From positions 1 through 17,195 of the forward strand of contig CAJGDE010000036.1 of the NCBI GenBank assembly GCA_904502135.1: DNA of 17,195 bases, in the 5' to 3' direction. Shown here one piece after another: positions 7,701-14,949 of the stretch; the stretch's first letter is position 1; each line of letters starts with the position of its first letter. This stretch comes from Kiritimatiellia bacterium (lineage in GTDB: Bacteria; Verrucomicrobiota; Kiritimatiellia; RFP12; UBA1067). The notes beneath the pieces were generated by a model. It made no database searches. It was not told where the DNA came from and saw only the letters and a program-made list of their open reading frames with translations. Made by a program: the position numbers and the translations under genes.

Positions 7701-8746
7701 ATCATCACATTTATCTTTTCGATAACATCTACTGTATTTGTAAGCGTAGAATCAGACATTATGTCATCGGCATTCGAAAGAGACGTCACAACCTTTCTTA
7801 GACCGCTCTTTTCGAAACGGTGTGAGAACGTGAACGTACGCGAGAGCCCTGGGAGTATCTGCCCGACCGGCTGACGTCCTTTTTCGTCGCCGTCCACCGA
7901 AAAAACGACATCTCCAGGAGCATACGCTTCGCTCCCCGAATTAATAACGCTCACCGTGAACGACACCGGACGATCGGTGCCGATGACACCCCTCGAAGGT
8001 TCAACAGCCGCAATCGCAGCATTACGAACCTTCTCTGGGCGCAGGAGCGACCTCCATATAACAGGAGGTCTCACAGGAAAGCGGTCAAATATACGCTCGA
8101 CACGAGCCCACTCTGTCTTCTCTCCAGGCCGCCAGCCATACCCCTGACCGTCGCCGAAGATTATAATCTCCTTAGCGGGATTGTTGCCACCAGACAAAAC
8201 TTCGCCTGCCGCCGCAAGTGTGCGCGGCACATCCATCGCGTCACTCGTCGGTTTGATCTTTTCTATTAACGCTGTTATTTCGCGCTTGTCCGATATAGGC
8301 GCGCTCGTAAGGATCGCAGGAGTGCTTTCGCCGCAGACTATGCCGAACGCCGTGCCTTCGGGCGAAAGGCGCACAAGTTCACACGCCTCTTCTATCGCCT
8401 GATCGAACAACGGCCTGCCTCCGGCTCCCGAAAGACGCATCGAAGCGGAAGTATCGATGACGATAACTACGTCCTTGTCGCAACCTGCAATGCCAAAAAG
8501 GCGTATCTCCTTGAGGAAGGGTCTCGAAAACGCAAGAACGGCCGATATGATGAGAAGCGTCCTCAAAACAAGAAGCAGCACATCCTCGATCATCAGCTTG
8601 CGATGTTTCTTTTTAATCGACTCAAAAAGAAACATCCACGCCCCCCAGAGAACGCGCCCAGCCGTGCGGCGACGCAGAAGATGAATGAGAATCGGTAGCC
8701 CTGCGGACAAAAGCCCGATCAGCATTATAGGAGAAAGGAATGACAT
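4733..8746 (-). CDS. BatA-type protein fused to a second VWA/GATase-like membrane protein (1337 aa)
   Basis: The N-terminus (FLSPIMLIGLLSAGLPILIHLL) is the hallmark of BatA/aerotolerance-regulator N-terminal domains, with a second membrane helix near 55-75. A von Willebrand A domain follows, with MIDAS residues D98, S100 and S102 in DTSASM, then an Ig-like region (250-340) and a GATase-like region (about 345-540). Two more helices (about 600-618 and 633-652) lead into a second VWA domain (D671, S673, S675 in DHSLS). A second GATase-like region with RPRWEFRYLRNLF is next, and a final helix lies near residues 1316-1336. In many genomes these two halves are separate genes, so this looks like a fusion. 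The start at 8746 has GGAGGAG upstream and shares one base with the previous stop. It is likely a membrane complex subunit remodelled by the MoxR ATPase; the substrate is unknown. Confidence 0.75.
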   Translation of the reverse strand: MSFLSPIMLIGLLSAGLPILIHLLRRRTAGRVLWGAWMFLFESIKKKHRKLMIEDVLLLVLRTLLIISAVLAFSRPFLKEIRLFGIAGCDKDVVIVIDTSASMRLSGAGGRPLFDQAIEEACELVRLSPEGTAFGIVCGESTPAILTSAPISDKREITALIEKIKPTSDAMDVPRTLAAAGEVLSGGNNPAKEIIIFGDGQGYGWRPGEKTEWARVERIFDRFPVRPPVIWRSLLRPEKVRNAAIAAVEPSRGVIGTDRPVSFTVSVINSGSEAYAPGDVVFSVDGDEKGRQPVGQILPGLSRTFTFSHRFEKSGLRKVVTSLSNADDIMSDSTLTNTVDVIEKINVMIVDGRSDATGYNRAGAFVEAALSPARRGSDDVFLARPRSVWATSLENEKCFEGVHATVLCDVPMLSPGAMTNLVGYVRGGGSLVCLIGALAEESFYTNALFAASWTNRCEGVANVTFKGAPVTMRVMFDEKSLPKSAETPWRYSDGEIAGVVAPFGRGRTVTLGFPLDFSSTTFPARPAFVPFVHELIYASLATNFVSASCDSRWRAREGDLKELTEEELDELAVSIDLGIARRCEDALAAVVGRSFGLEIWRPFAVLALLLLVAEYLLCRRFDAERGGRIKSHVLFALRTAAFAAIVWQLIHISWVHDVNRRIHRRVVVVTDHSLSMARGDSSLGTNALSRLEVATNLASVIDKRLSRRYDVVPYAFGSSSTDFAQALENILDEVPGEELSGVVFLTDGCDTREGCVAAASRRIARAGARISTVLIGSTSNRVDAAVTAVDVAETVYLGDKIRPTARLAAYGMKGRTLGVYFKSGDEVIEKRDLEVDADEWNGVVRFTHDPLSKGVGSYSISIVPPEGDSEEKNDLWPFTVAVSDDRTNVIVVDRRPRWEFRYLRNLFHARDKSVHLQYVITEPDRIAAPSGPPAPPADASREFGDAEAGSLPVTYDDWRKFNVIVIGDIPPSVFDEEARCSVKRAVEERGAMLVVIAGEKHMPRDYVSDAFAKLLPAAFTNSLGETTAQWIACSTPLALTPSGAAHPVTALSVSASENARVWNSLPPIAGRLSGFSVSPGAEVLLFGGDSTALDSPLLIVSEMGRGKVAFLATDETWRLRYRAGDRYHHRFWGNLVNWGFGEKLRDGNLHARVGTDKMHVLPGEKVKISVRLVDGEFNPMTNALPVAVVTAKGGSSHRITLSKRPGGNGYYEAFFDETSLEGHYSVEIEDKIAEAALGALWPGKLSTHFVSSASLVPVEYVSLKADSKIPSQMARITGGHVYTSPCDPSLFDKAFGAGSVDVTERVEDPIWNHPSALVILLVALAALWILRKLRGLA

Positions 8747-9666
8747 CAATGCACTCCTCCGCGACGGTTTCGAACGAGAAGATCGGCGAGCGCCTCGTCG
8801 AACGGCAAATTCGTGACGAGAGTTTCATTAGTGATGCGCATTTCGCCGCAGATGCGCTTAAATTCGCTGCAATGGTCATTAAAGCGCTTTATGTAATCTG
8901 CGCGAATCGCCCGCGTATCGACGTCAAGCAAAGTGCGACTTTCAAGATCTTCGAAGCGGTTGAGACGCGTAAAGGGGAACGTAAGTTCCTCTTCGGCGAC
9001 AATCTGGAGAGCGAACACTTCGTGTCTGCGGTATCTAAGATGATAAAGAGCCTTGACGAGAGAGCTCAGATCGTTAAAGAAATCACTCAATATAAAAACA
9101 ACGCCGCGCCGCGGGATGCGCTCGGCGATTTCGTGCAAAACCTCAGCCGTATGCGTATCGCCACCACACTTGAGTGAATCAACAAGCTCAAGGACGCTCT
9201 TAAGCTGCGCGGGTCTTCCACCGGCGGGGATGTAGTTGCGAAGATGCGTATCGTATGTCGCGAAGCCTACCGCATCCTGCTGGTTGACGAGCAGATACGA
9301 AAGAAGCGCCGCGACATGGCGCGCATAATCAAATTTCGAAAGTTTTTCGTAGGAATTCGCGCCCGCATACTCCATCGACCCTGAAGCGTCGAGAACGACA
9401 GTTGCCCTGAGATTCGTTTCGTCAACGAATTCTCGCACATAGAGCCTGCGGCTTCGCGCGACGAGTTTCCAGTCGAGCAAGCGTAAGTCATCTCCCGGCA
9501 TATACTGCCTGTGCTCGGCAAATTCGACGCTTGCGCCCTTTCGCGCACTCTTGTGCCGACCTGCAATGAAACCGTCTACCGCTCCGTGCGCGAGAAACTC
9601 GAGCCGGGATATTTTGCTGAGCGCCCCTTCGGGCAACCAACGCATGTATGAGGGCCTCTCAGACAT
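8746..9666 (-). CDS. DUF58 family protein (306 aa)
   Basis: The segment EFAEHRQYMPGDDLRLLDWKL (about 48-68), continuing with RLYVREFVDET, is the DUF58 signature. A VWA-like core then carries DASGS (D93, S95, S97). Soluble and about 300 residues, it matches the family's usual length for the cytoplasmic partner of MoxR ATPases. The ATG at 9666 overlaps the moxR-family stop by 8 nt. A longer form from a TTG at 9696 would overlap by 38 nt and adds only ten unconserved residues, so I reject it. The order MoxR, DUF58, BatA is the classic arrangement. The DUF58 protein is expected to bind metal through its MIDAS-like site and to link the ATPase to the membrane VWA proteins. Confidence 0.88.
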   Translation of the reverse strand: MSERPSYMRWLPEGALSKISRLEFLAHGAVDGFIAGRHKSARKGASVEFAEHRQYMPGDDLRLLDWKLVARSRRLYVREFVDETNLRATVVLDASGSMEYAGANSYEKLSKFDYARHVAALLSYLLVNQQDAVGFATYDTHLRNYIPAGGRPAQLKSVLELVDSLKCGGDTHTAEVLHEIAERIPRRGVVFILSDFFNDLSSLVKALYHLRYRRHEVFALQIVAEEELTFPFTRLNRFEDLESRTLLDVDTRAIRADYIKRFNDHCSEFKRICGEMRITNETLVTNLPFDEALADLLVRNRRGGVH

Positions 9667-10678
9667 CGAGATTTTCTCTGACGCGTAAATGGTCAAGAAG
9701 TCGCTTTATGACGTCATCGCTCGAAACGCCAGCGGCTTCTGCATTGAAGGCCGTTGCTATACGGTGGCGCAAAACGGGCAGCGCCGCCCATCTGACGTCG
9801 GAGATGGTCGCGTAGGCGCGCCCCTGCAAAACGGCTCTCGCTTTCGCCGCCGTTACGAGCGCCATGCCTGCGCGAGGCCCTGCGCCCCAGCTTACGAGCT
9901 CCTTGACGAATTCTGGCGCTTCTGGAGATTTAGGCCGCGTAGCACGAACGAAATCAGCCGCATATTCTATAACGTGGTCGGCTGCAGGAATGCGCCTGAT
10001 CATATCCTGAAGTTCAAGAATTTCATCGCCCGTCAGAACGACACGGGGCTTTTCGCCTTCTTCGCCCGTGGCGCGGCGTAGAATTTCGCATTCTTCCGTT
10101 CGGTCGGGATAATCGACCTTAATGTTAAAGAAGAATCGGTCAAGCTGCGCCTCGGGAAGCGGATACGTCCCCTCCTGCTCAATCGGGTTCTGCGTAGCGA
10201 GAACGAAAAACGGCTTCCCAAGTGGGCGCGATTTGCCGCCGACGGTCACGAAATTCTCTTGCATCGCCTCAAGAAGCGCAGATTGCGTTTTGGGAGGTGT
10301 GCGGTTGATTTCGTCCGCGAGAAGTATGTTCGTGAACACCGGCCCTTCGACAAATCTGAAAATATGCTTGCCGCTCTGACAATCTTCATCGAGAACTTCC
10401 GTTCCGGTGACGTCGGCAGGCATAAGGTCGGGCGTAAACTGCACGCGCTTAAAATCTAACGCCAGTGTCTCGGCAAGTGTTCTTACGAGCAGCGTTTTCG
10501 CAAGTCCTGGCACTCCTGTGAGAAGCGCGTGCCCGCGAGCGAAAACGGCAGTCAACACTTCGTCAATCATCGCTTCCTGTCCCACGATGACCTTTGAAAG
10601 CTCGGCTTTCATCTCAAGAAACTTCGCATGGAGCTTTTCCATGCGCTCGATGTCATTTTCGTTCCTAGCATCGTTCAT
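9659..10678 (-). CDS. MoxR family AAA+ ATPase (339 aa)
   Basis: Walker A is GVPGLAKT (residues 55-62), with K61 and T62 for nucleotide binding. Walker B is LLADE (119-123), sensor 1 is N164 in ATQNP, and the sensor 2 arginine is R269 in GAGPRAG. NPIEQEGTYPLPEAQLDRF is the family's most conserved stretch, and the length is typical. MoxR ATPases act as chaperones in assembling or activating complexes whose VWA-domain subunits are encoded alongside, exactly as here. The ATG overlaps the sigma-fusion stop as ATGA and is preceded by AAGGAAAG. All catalytic residues that I can check are present, so the enzyme should be active. Confidence 0.93.
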   Translation of the reverse strand: MNDARNENDIERMEKLHAKFLEMKAELSKVIVGQEAMIDEVLTAVFARGHALLTGVPGLAKTLLVRTLAETLALDFKRVQFTPDLMPADVTGTEVLDEDCQSGKHIFRFVEGPVFTNILLADEINRTPPKTQSALLEAMQENFVTVGGKSRPLGKPFFVLATQNPIEQEGTYPLPEAQLDRFFFNIKVDYPDRTEECEILRRATGEEGEKPRVVLTGDEILELQDMIRRIPAADHVIEYAADFVRATRPKSPEAPEFVKELVSWGAGPRAGMALVTAAKARAVLQGRAYATISDVRWAALPVLRHRIATAFNAEAAGVSSDDVIKRLLDHLRVRENLDV

Positions 10679-12444
10679 TCTATTTCTTTCCTTTCTTCAT
10701 CCTCGTTGTCGACTGTTTCGTCGCGCTGGTAAATCGGCAGCATCCGATACGGCACCGTGAACGCGAGCGCCGTCATAGCTGTTGAATACGCGGCGCTGTT
10801 CACAGTATCTTTCGGCCAAGAACCGTCTGGAAGTTGTTTTGATATATAAGTTTTATACATCCACGATTCGAACTTTTTCCAAAGATCCCCGCCCAGCTGA
10901 AAAAGGCCCTGAGCCGTGTAATACATGCCGTAGTAGCGGTGACCGCCACCCAAAAGCACTTTTTCGTATCTATTCTCAAGAAACTTCGCGGCCTTGAGCG
11001 AAGACGGGTCGAGATGGCGGCCGCAAAGCTCAAGGCAGAGTATAGCCGCACCAGAAAGTGTGTCACCGTTCCCACCGTTGCTGCCTTGATAACTGAACGC
11101 ACCCAAAGAGTTCTGAGAACGCTTAATGTAAAGAACGGCTTTTTCGATAGCCTCGTCGGGAATGTCTGCACCATTGAGTCTGGCACTTCTTAAAGCCATC
11201 AGCGCCCAGCCACTGCATGAAAGATCGCTATCGGTGGAAACTGGCGTATATCGCCAGCCTCCAACATGCGCGGCCTGCTTCCTCACATTCTGCGCGTCAA
11301 CGATTATCTTGATAGCAAGCGGCAGAATCTCGTCGATACGCCTTTGGCGCTCTTCATCAACCATCCCGCTTATCTCAGAAAGGAAAAGTGTCGCGATCGA
11401 ATGCGAATACATCCGTCCTTCGCCGCCCATGTAACCGCGCCAAGGCTGTTTTTCGCGCATTTCGGCGAGAGAAAGCACGCGGTCGAGACATTTTTCTATC
11501 GTCTTCGAATACGGGGCGCTCCCAGGTAAATGCCCCTTTGAAAGAAACGCCATTCCCGCAAGAGCAGGAATCGCCGCAGAATTGCCATTTGCCCCAGGGA
11601 ACGACCCGTCACTCTTCTGGTTCGAGGCGAGAAAATGAAGAGCACGTTCAATCGCCTTGTCGATATCGTCAGCCGTCGCGGTAAACGTCGATGTGCCCGC
11701 GACGACACGCCATGCCTTCTCTGCAGATGCAAAGGAAGAAGAGCGATCGGGAGAGGCGTTTTTCTTTGAGGAGCCTTTCATAAGAACGACCGTCGCACTG
11801 GCGGCAATAGCTCCGAGCGTAAAAAGAACTAGAAGAGGCAATATCCACGCCTTACGGAAAAGCCACCCCTTCCGGCTCGTCGCGCGCACAAGCTTGTCTG
11901 CAAAATCGGGAGAAAGCTCCGTATCGCAGAGCATGGAATAAAGAGCATCTTTCGCATACTGAAGACGACTTCTCACCGTACCTTCGGGAATACCGGCTAC
12001 CTTGGCGATTTCTGGCGTCGACATATCTTCAAAGTACCTCAACACAACCACCTCTCGGTATGTGTCGGGAAGGCGCGAGACTGCGTTTCTCACAGCCACC
12101 GCACTCGCGCGAAAAGTAAACTCCTCAAAAAGATTGTGCCCATCATCTTCCACCTCTGGCAATTCCCCATTGACGAGAGAATCCTTCCGCGCAGATTTCT
12201 TCCTCGCGTCCATTCTGTAGAAGTTCAGTAGAATTGTGTATATCCAATAATAAAACGAGCCTGTTGGTCTAAAATCATCTATTTTAAGGATAGCTCGTTC
12301 AAATGCTCTAAAAACGAGATCCTCCGCCTCATGCTCATCTGCGCATAGAAGATAAGCGGCAGCCTGCAGCCTCGCACGGTACTCAGCGACTAATCGCCGG
12401 GTACCTGCTTCGCGGTCTGTCCGAATCTGCTCATATATCTCCAT
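10675..12444 (-). CDS. ECF sigma factor fused via a transmembrane helix to a prenyltransferase/squalene-cyclase-like domain (589 aa)
   Basis: Residues 20-85 look like sigma region 2 (DEHEAEDLVFRAFERA, then FYYWIYTILLNFYRMDARKK). Residues 118-170 are region 4, with a helix-turn-helix (STPEIAKVAGIPEGTVRSRL). A short linker leads to one strong transmembrane helix (about 199-222). The outer part (about 255-570) contains QW-like alpha/alpha-barrel repeats: NQKSDGSFPG, GGWRY, SQNSLGAFSY and QLPDGSWP. The single frame runs through without a break, so the fusion is real in this sequence. A tethered sigma factor with an extracytoplasmic sensor-like domain suggests signalling to its own operon, perhaps after proteolytic release; that is inference. 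No catalytic DxDD of true cyclases is visible. It is the first gene of the Bat-type operon. The ribosome binding site is weak. Confidence 0.82.
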   Translation of the reverse strand: MEIYEQIRTDREAGTRRLVAEYRARLQAAAYLLCADEHEAEDLVFRAFERAILKIDDFRPTGSFYYWIYTILLNFYRMDARKKSARKDSLVNGELPEVEDDGHNLFEEFTFRASAVAVRNAVSRLPDTYREVVVLRYFEDMSTPEIAKVAGIPEGTVRSRLQYAKDALYSMLCDTELSPDFADKLVRATSRKGWLFRKAWILPLLVLFTLGAIAASATVVLMKGSSKKNASPDRSSSFASAEKAWRVVAGTSTFTATADDIDKAIERALHFLASNQKSDGSFPGANGNSAAIPALAGMAFLSKGHLPGSAPYSKTIEKCLDRVLSLAEMREKQPWRGYMGGEGRMYSHSIATLFLSEISGMVDEERQRRIDEILPLAIKIIVDAQNVRKQAAHVGGWRYTPVSTDSDLSCSGWALMALRSARLNGADIPDEAIEKAVLYIKRSQNSLGAFSYQGSNGGNGDTLSGAAILCLELCGRHLDPSSLKAAKFLENRYEKVLLGGGHRYYGMYYTAQGLFQLGGDLWKKFESWMYKTYISKQLPDGSWPKDTVNSAAYSTAMTALAFTVPYRMLPIYQRDETVDNEDEERKEIE

Positions 12445-12497
12445 TCGAAAAGTAAAATGCTTCTCAAACGAAAACGTTCAATTTTTTCTTAAATTCA

Positions 12498-13886
12498 TCA
12501 GATGCGCTGAGTATAGCCTCTGAAGACTTTGCCTCCTGCGATGACTTCACGCTTTTCTTCGTCAAATGTCGCCTTGCAGCCTGTTCGTGCGGCGGCATTG
12601 GACATGACAAGTGCAACCGTGTGGCTGTAGCCGGCCTCAATTGGAGCGTTGGGGTCTTTACGTGCGCGCACGCACTCCATCCAATTGCGCATGTGGGCTG
12701 AAGTAAGAGGATCTCCTCCCGTATTCGCGCTCGTAACGACCGTCTCCTTTGGCGCGGGCAGCGCTCGCGAGGAGAACTTCTTGCCTTCAACACCCTCGTT
12801 GGTGACTAAACCTGTACCCATATCAACGCAGCCGTTCGGCCCGAAATACTTCTCAACGGGAGATTCATAATTCGTGTGAGAGCCGCCCGCACAATTGTGC
12901 TGATGCGACTGGAACATCACCTGAAAGCCCTTGCCCTTCTCGCCTGAAACGCCATATTCAAAAATCGTGGTAAACGTATCAAAGCTCTTACGTCCGTCAA
13001 TCCACTGATAAAGCCCCCCTGAAGAAACTGCGCTCTTAGGATACGCCATCCCCATAAACCACGCTACCGTATCAATCTGATGGCACATCCACTGACCGGG
13101 AATGCCTGACGAAAACGGCCAAAAGAGACGAAACTCGAGATATTTGCGAGGATCAAACGGATATTTAGAGGGATCACGGTCTAAAAGCCAAAGATTCCAA
13201 TCTATATCTGATTCTTTGAGGCTTTTTACGAGTTCTTCGGGGCGACGCCAACGGCGAGGCTGATTGACATTCCACGTAAGATGAACGTACGAAACATCAC
13301 CAAATTCGCCTGAATTGAGATAATCCTTTGCCGCCATATACTTCTTGCCGCTGCGACGCTGCGAGCCAACCTGAAGGACTGCACCAGGAGCAAAGCCTGC
13401 CTTACGCTTTGCATTTACCGCATCAAGAAGCATATTTGCCGAATACATATCTTCTGCAAGCGGCTTTTCACAATACGAATCTTTACCAGCCCAAACGGCG
13501 TGAGCGGCATGTTGAGCGTGCTGAAAATCTGCGGTCGAAATTATTACAGCATCTACATCCTTGGCCTTCTCATAAAGCTCGACATCAGAAACGTAAGTGT
13601 CGACCTTATGTCCAATCTTCGCTTCAATCTCAGGGCGAGCCTTTTCATAAAGTCTCTTGCGCCAAAGATCGGCGACTGCAACAAGATCAAAGTTAAGCTC
13701 CTTGTTATGATGCATAAACGACGGAAGAAGCGATTGACGGAATCGATCTGAATACCCGACGCATGCCACACGGATGCGCTCGTTCGCGCCTGCCGCATAC
13801 AAAGACGGTGCTACTGACGAGGCTATAATCCCTGAAATGCCTGCTGCTGAACTTTTGCAGAAGTCACGACGGCTGAGTTTATTCAT
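12498..13886 (-). CDS. Tat-exported Gfo/Idh/MocA family oxidoreductase (462 aa)
   Basis: The N-terminus carries a twin-arginine signal, SRRDFCK (residues 5-11), with a hydrophobic stretch ending in AAGA near 31-34. The nucleotide-binding fold follows, then the family motif EKPL (140-143) with K141, and a C-terminal domain with MCHQIDTVAWF (267-277), which includes the usual H and D of the active site. The first glycine-rich turn reads CVGYSDRF rather than GxGxxG, which is unusual. GGAGAAAA precedes the ATG. It lies 23 nt after the sugar-isomerase gene, so both are probably co-transcribed. Such pairs typically oxidise and isomerise sugars or inositols in Verrucomicrobiota and Planctomycetes; the substrate cannot be told from sequence. 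Confidence 0.88.
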   Translation of the reverse strand: MNKLSRRDFCKSSAAGISGIIASSVAPSLYAAGANERIRVACVGYSDRFRQSLLPSFMHHNKELNFDLVAVADLWRKRLYEKARPEIEAKIGHKVDTYVSDVELYEKAKDVDAVIISTADFQHAQHAAHAVWAGKDSYCEKPLAEDMYSANMLLDAVNAKRKAGFAPGAVLQVGSQRRSGKKYMAAKDYLNSGEFGDVSYVHLTWNVNQPRRWRRPEELVKSLKESDIDWNLWLLDRDPSKYPFDPRKYLEFRLFWPFSSGIPGQWMCHQIDTVAWFMGMAYPKSAVSSGGLYQWIDGRKSFDTFTTIFEYGVSGEKGKGFQVMFQSHQHNCAGGSHTNYESPVEKYFGPNGCVDMGTGLVTNEGVEGKKFSSRALPAPKETVVTSANTGGDPLTSAHMRNWMECVRARKDPNAPIEAGYSHTVALVMSNAAARTGCKATFDEEKREVIAGGKVFRGYTQRI

Positions 13887-13909
13887 TTTTTCTCCTTTTT
13901 TAAATCACG

Positions 13910-14818
13910 TTAAAATTCGCGCATTGTCTTCAAAGCCTTTTCAAGCTTTTGCGGAAAAGTCCCCTCGCCCGCCCAGCCGCATTCGCAGCTGACACCTCCC
14001 GTATACCCGATGGTGCGCAAAGCGTCGAAATAAGCGCGGAAATAATGATTACGCGAAGGGTCGCTACCGGGGAAGTTGCGCGTCGTATGCTCCGCGATAT
14101 GGCAATGCTTGAGAAGTGAGCCCGCCTGAACGATTGACGCGGCGCTTTCGCGGCCCATCATCATGTGAAAGATATCTGCAAGCTGTCTTACGCGCGGCGA
14201 ATTTACCTCATTGCATATCTGCACGCCCTGCCAGACAAAATTGACGATATTAGACTCGTTCGGGCGCAACGGCTCGATGACAACGCAAACGTCTTTAAGA
14301 TCCTCAATTCTTTTAGCGAGAAGAGCGCAGAACTGAGTATACTGCTCAAGACCTTTCTCGACATCAGGAACATCTCTGAAGTTTTTCGCACAATAATCCC
14401 CAGGCACATTGCGCGCTCCTCCTGAACCGAACACTATAGTCTTAACTCCCACCTCTTGAGCTCTCCTAAGAGCGATTTCAGCATAATCGAGAGCCGGAGC
14501 GAAATCGGCCTTCGGTCCCGTAAGGCGAAACCTTCCGGGAATAAAACCGTTACAGCTTATCAAAGGAACTGCAAGAGAAAGAATCTTATCGCGCTGACGC
14601 TTCCAATCGTCATCTCCTTTATCAGGCATGAGCGCTGAGGCGACATCACACTCTATAAAATCATATCCAACCGATTTTAAAACAGATGCATCACTTAAAG
14701 GACGGCACACACCAAACTTAATGCGCCCGCCATTGCCTTTAAGACTCTTTCCGGCATGCGCAAGCATACCTGTAAACGCTACCGCCGTTAATAAAAAATT
14801 TCTTCTTTGAATATTCAC
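13910..14818 (-). CDS. Sugar phosphate isomerase/epimerase family TIM-barrel protein with a Tat-like leader (302 aa)
   Basis: The leader has QRRNFLLTAVAFTGM (residues 4-18), twin arginines followed by a hydrophobic core, so export is likely. The barrel shows candidate metal ligands spaced as in xylose-isomerase-like proteins: E182 in VIEPL, D215 in ADIFHM, H240 in KHCHIAE and E279 in SCECGW. The start codon is GTG at 14818, preceded by AAGGATC at good spacing; no nearby ATG fits. The gene is followed at 23 nt by the Gfo/Idh/MocA oxidoreductase, the most common partner of this family. Both carry export signals, suggesting that the pathway acts outside the cytoplasm. The substrate is unknown. 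Confidence 0.85.
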   Translation of the reverse strand: MNIQRRNFLLTAVAFTGMLAHAGKSLKGNGGRIKFGVCRPLSDASVLKSVGYDFIECDVASALMPDKGDDDWKRQRDKILSLAVPLISCNGFIPGRFRLTGPKADFAPALDYAEIALRRAQEVGVKTIVFGSGGARNVPGDYCAKNFRDVPDVEKGLEQYTQFCALLAKRIEDLKDVCVVIEPLRPNESNIVNFVWQGVQICNEVNSPRVRQLADIFHMMMGRESAASIVQAGSLLKHCHIAEHTTRNFPGSDPSRNHYFRAYFDALRTIGYTGGVSCECGWAGEGTFPQKLEKALKTMREF

Positions 14819-14881
14819 TTTGTTGATCCTTACTTTAGTAATGTTGCAATATCAATCTTTAGCTTTTACGTCTAAAACAAC

Positions 14882-14941
14882 CTACGCACCGCGCAATGCC
14901 AGCCTCGCGGCGATCAGAAAGTTATCATGGCATACTTCCTT
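14882..14941 (-). pseudogene. Remnant copying the start region of the adjacent secreted-protein gene
   Basis: The 19-nt forward-strand sequence AAAGTTATCATGGCATACT occurs at 14918-14936 and again at 16505-16523, where it contains the start codon and leader of the 521-aa gene. In the left copy, on the minus strand, the ATG at 14928 gives only four codons (MITF) before a stop. The next bases, CTGATCGCCGCG, resemble the LLIAAA-coding part of the intact signal peptide, as if the stretch between had been deleted; this second frame ends at a TAG at 14882-14884. It is best read as a relic of a paralogue lost by deletion, or as a shared leader module. Confidence 0.4.
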
Positions 14942-14949
14942 CGTGCCTG

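Noticed and set aside
9667..9696. Longer DUF58 protein starting at a TTG at 9696
   Set aside because: It adds ten unconserved residues and a 38-nt overlap, while the ATG at 9666 fits the short-overlap pattern of the rest of the operon.
12450..12490. Intrinsic terminator AACG-AAAA-CGTT followed by T-rich sequence on the plus strand
   Set aside because: The stem is only 4 A/T-rich base pairs and no plus-strand gene ends there.
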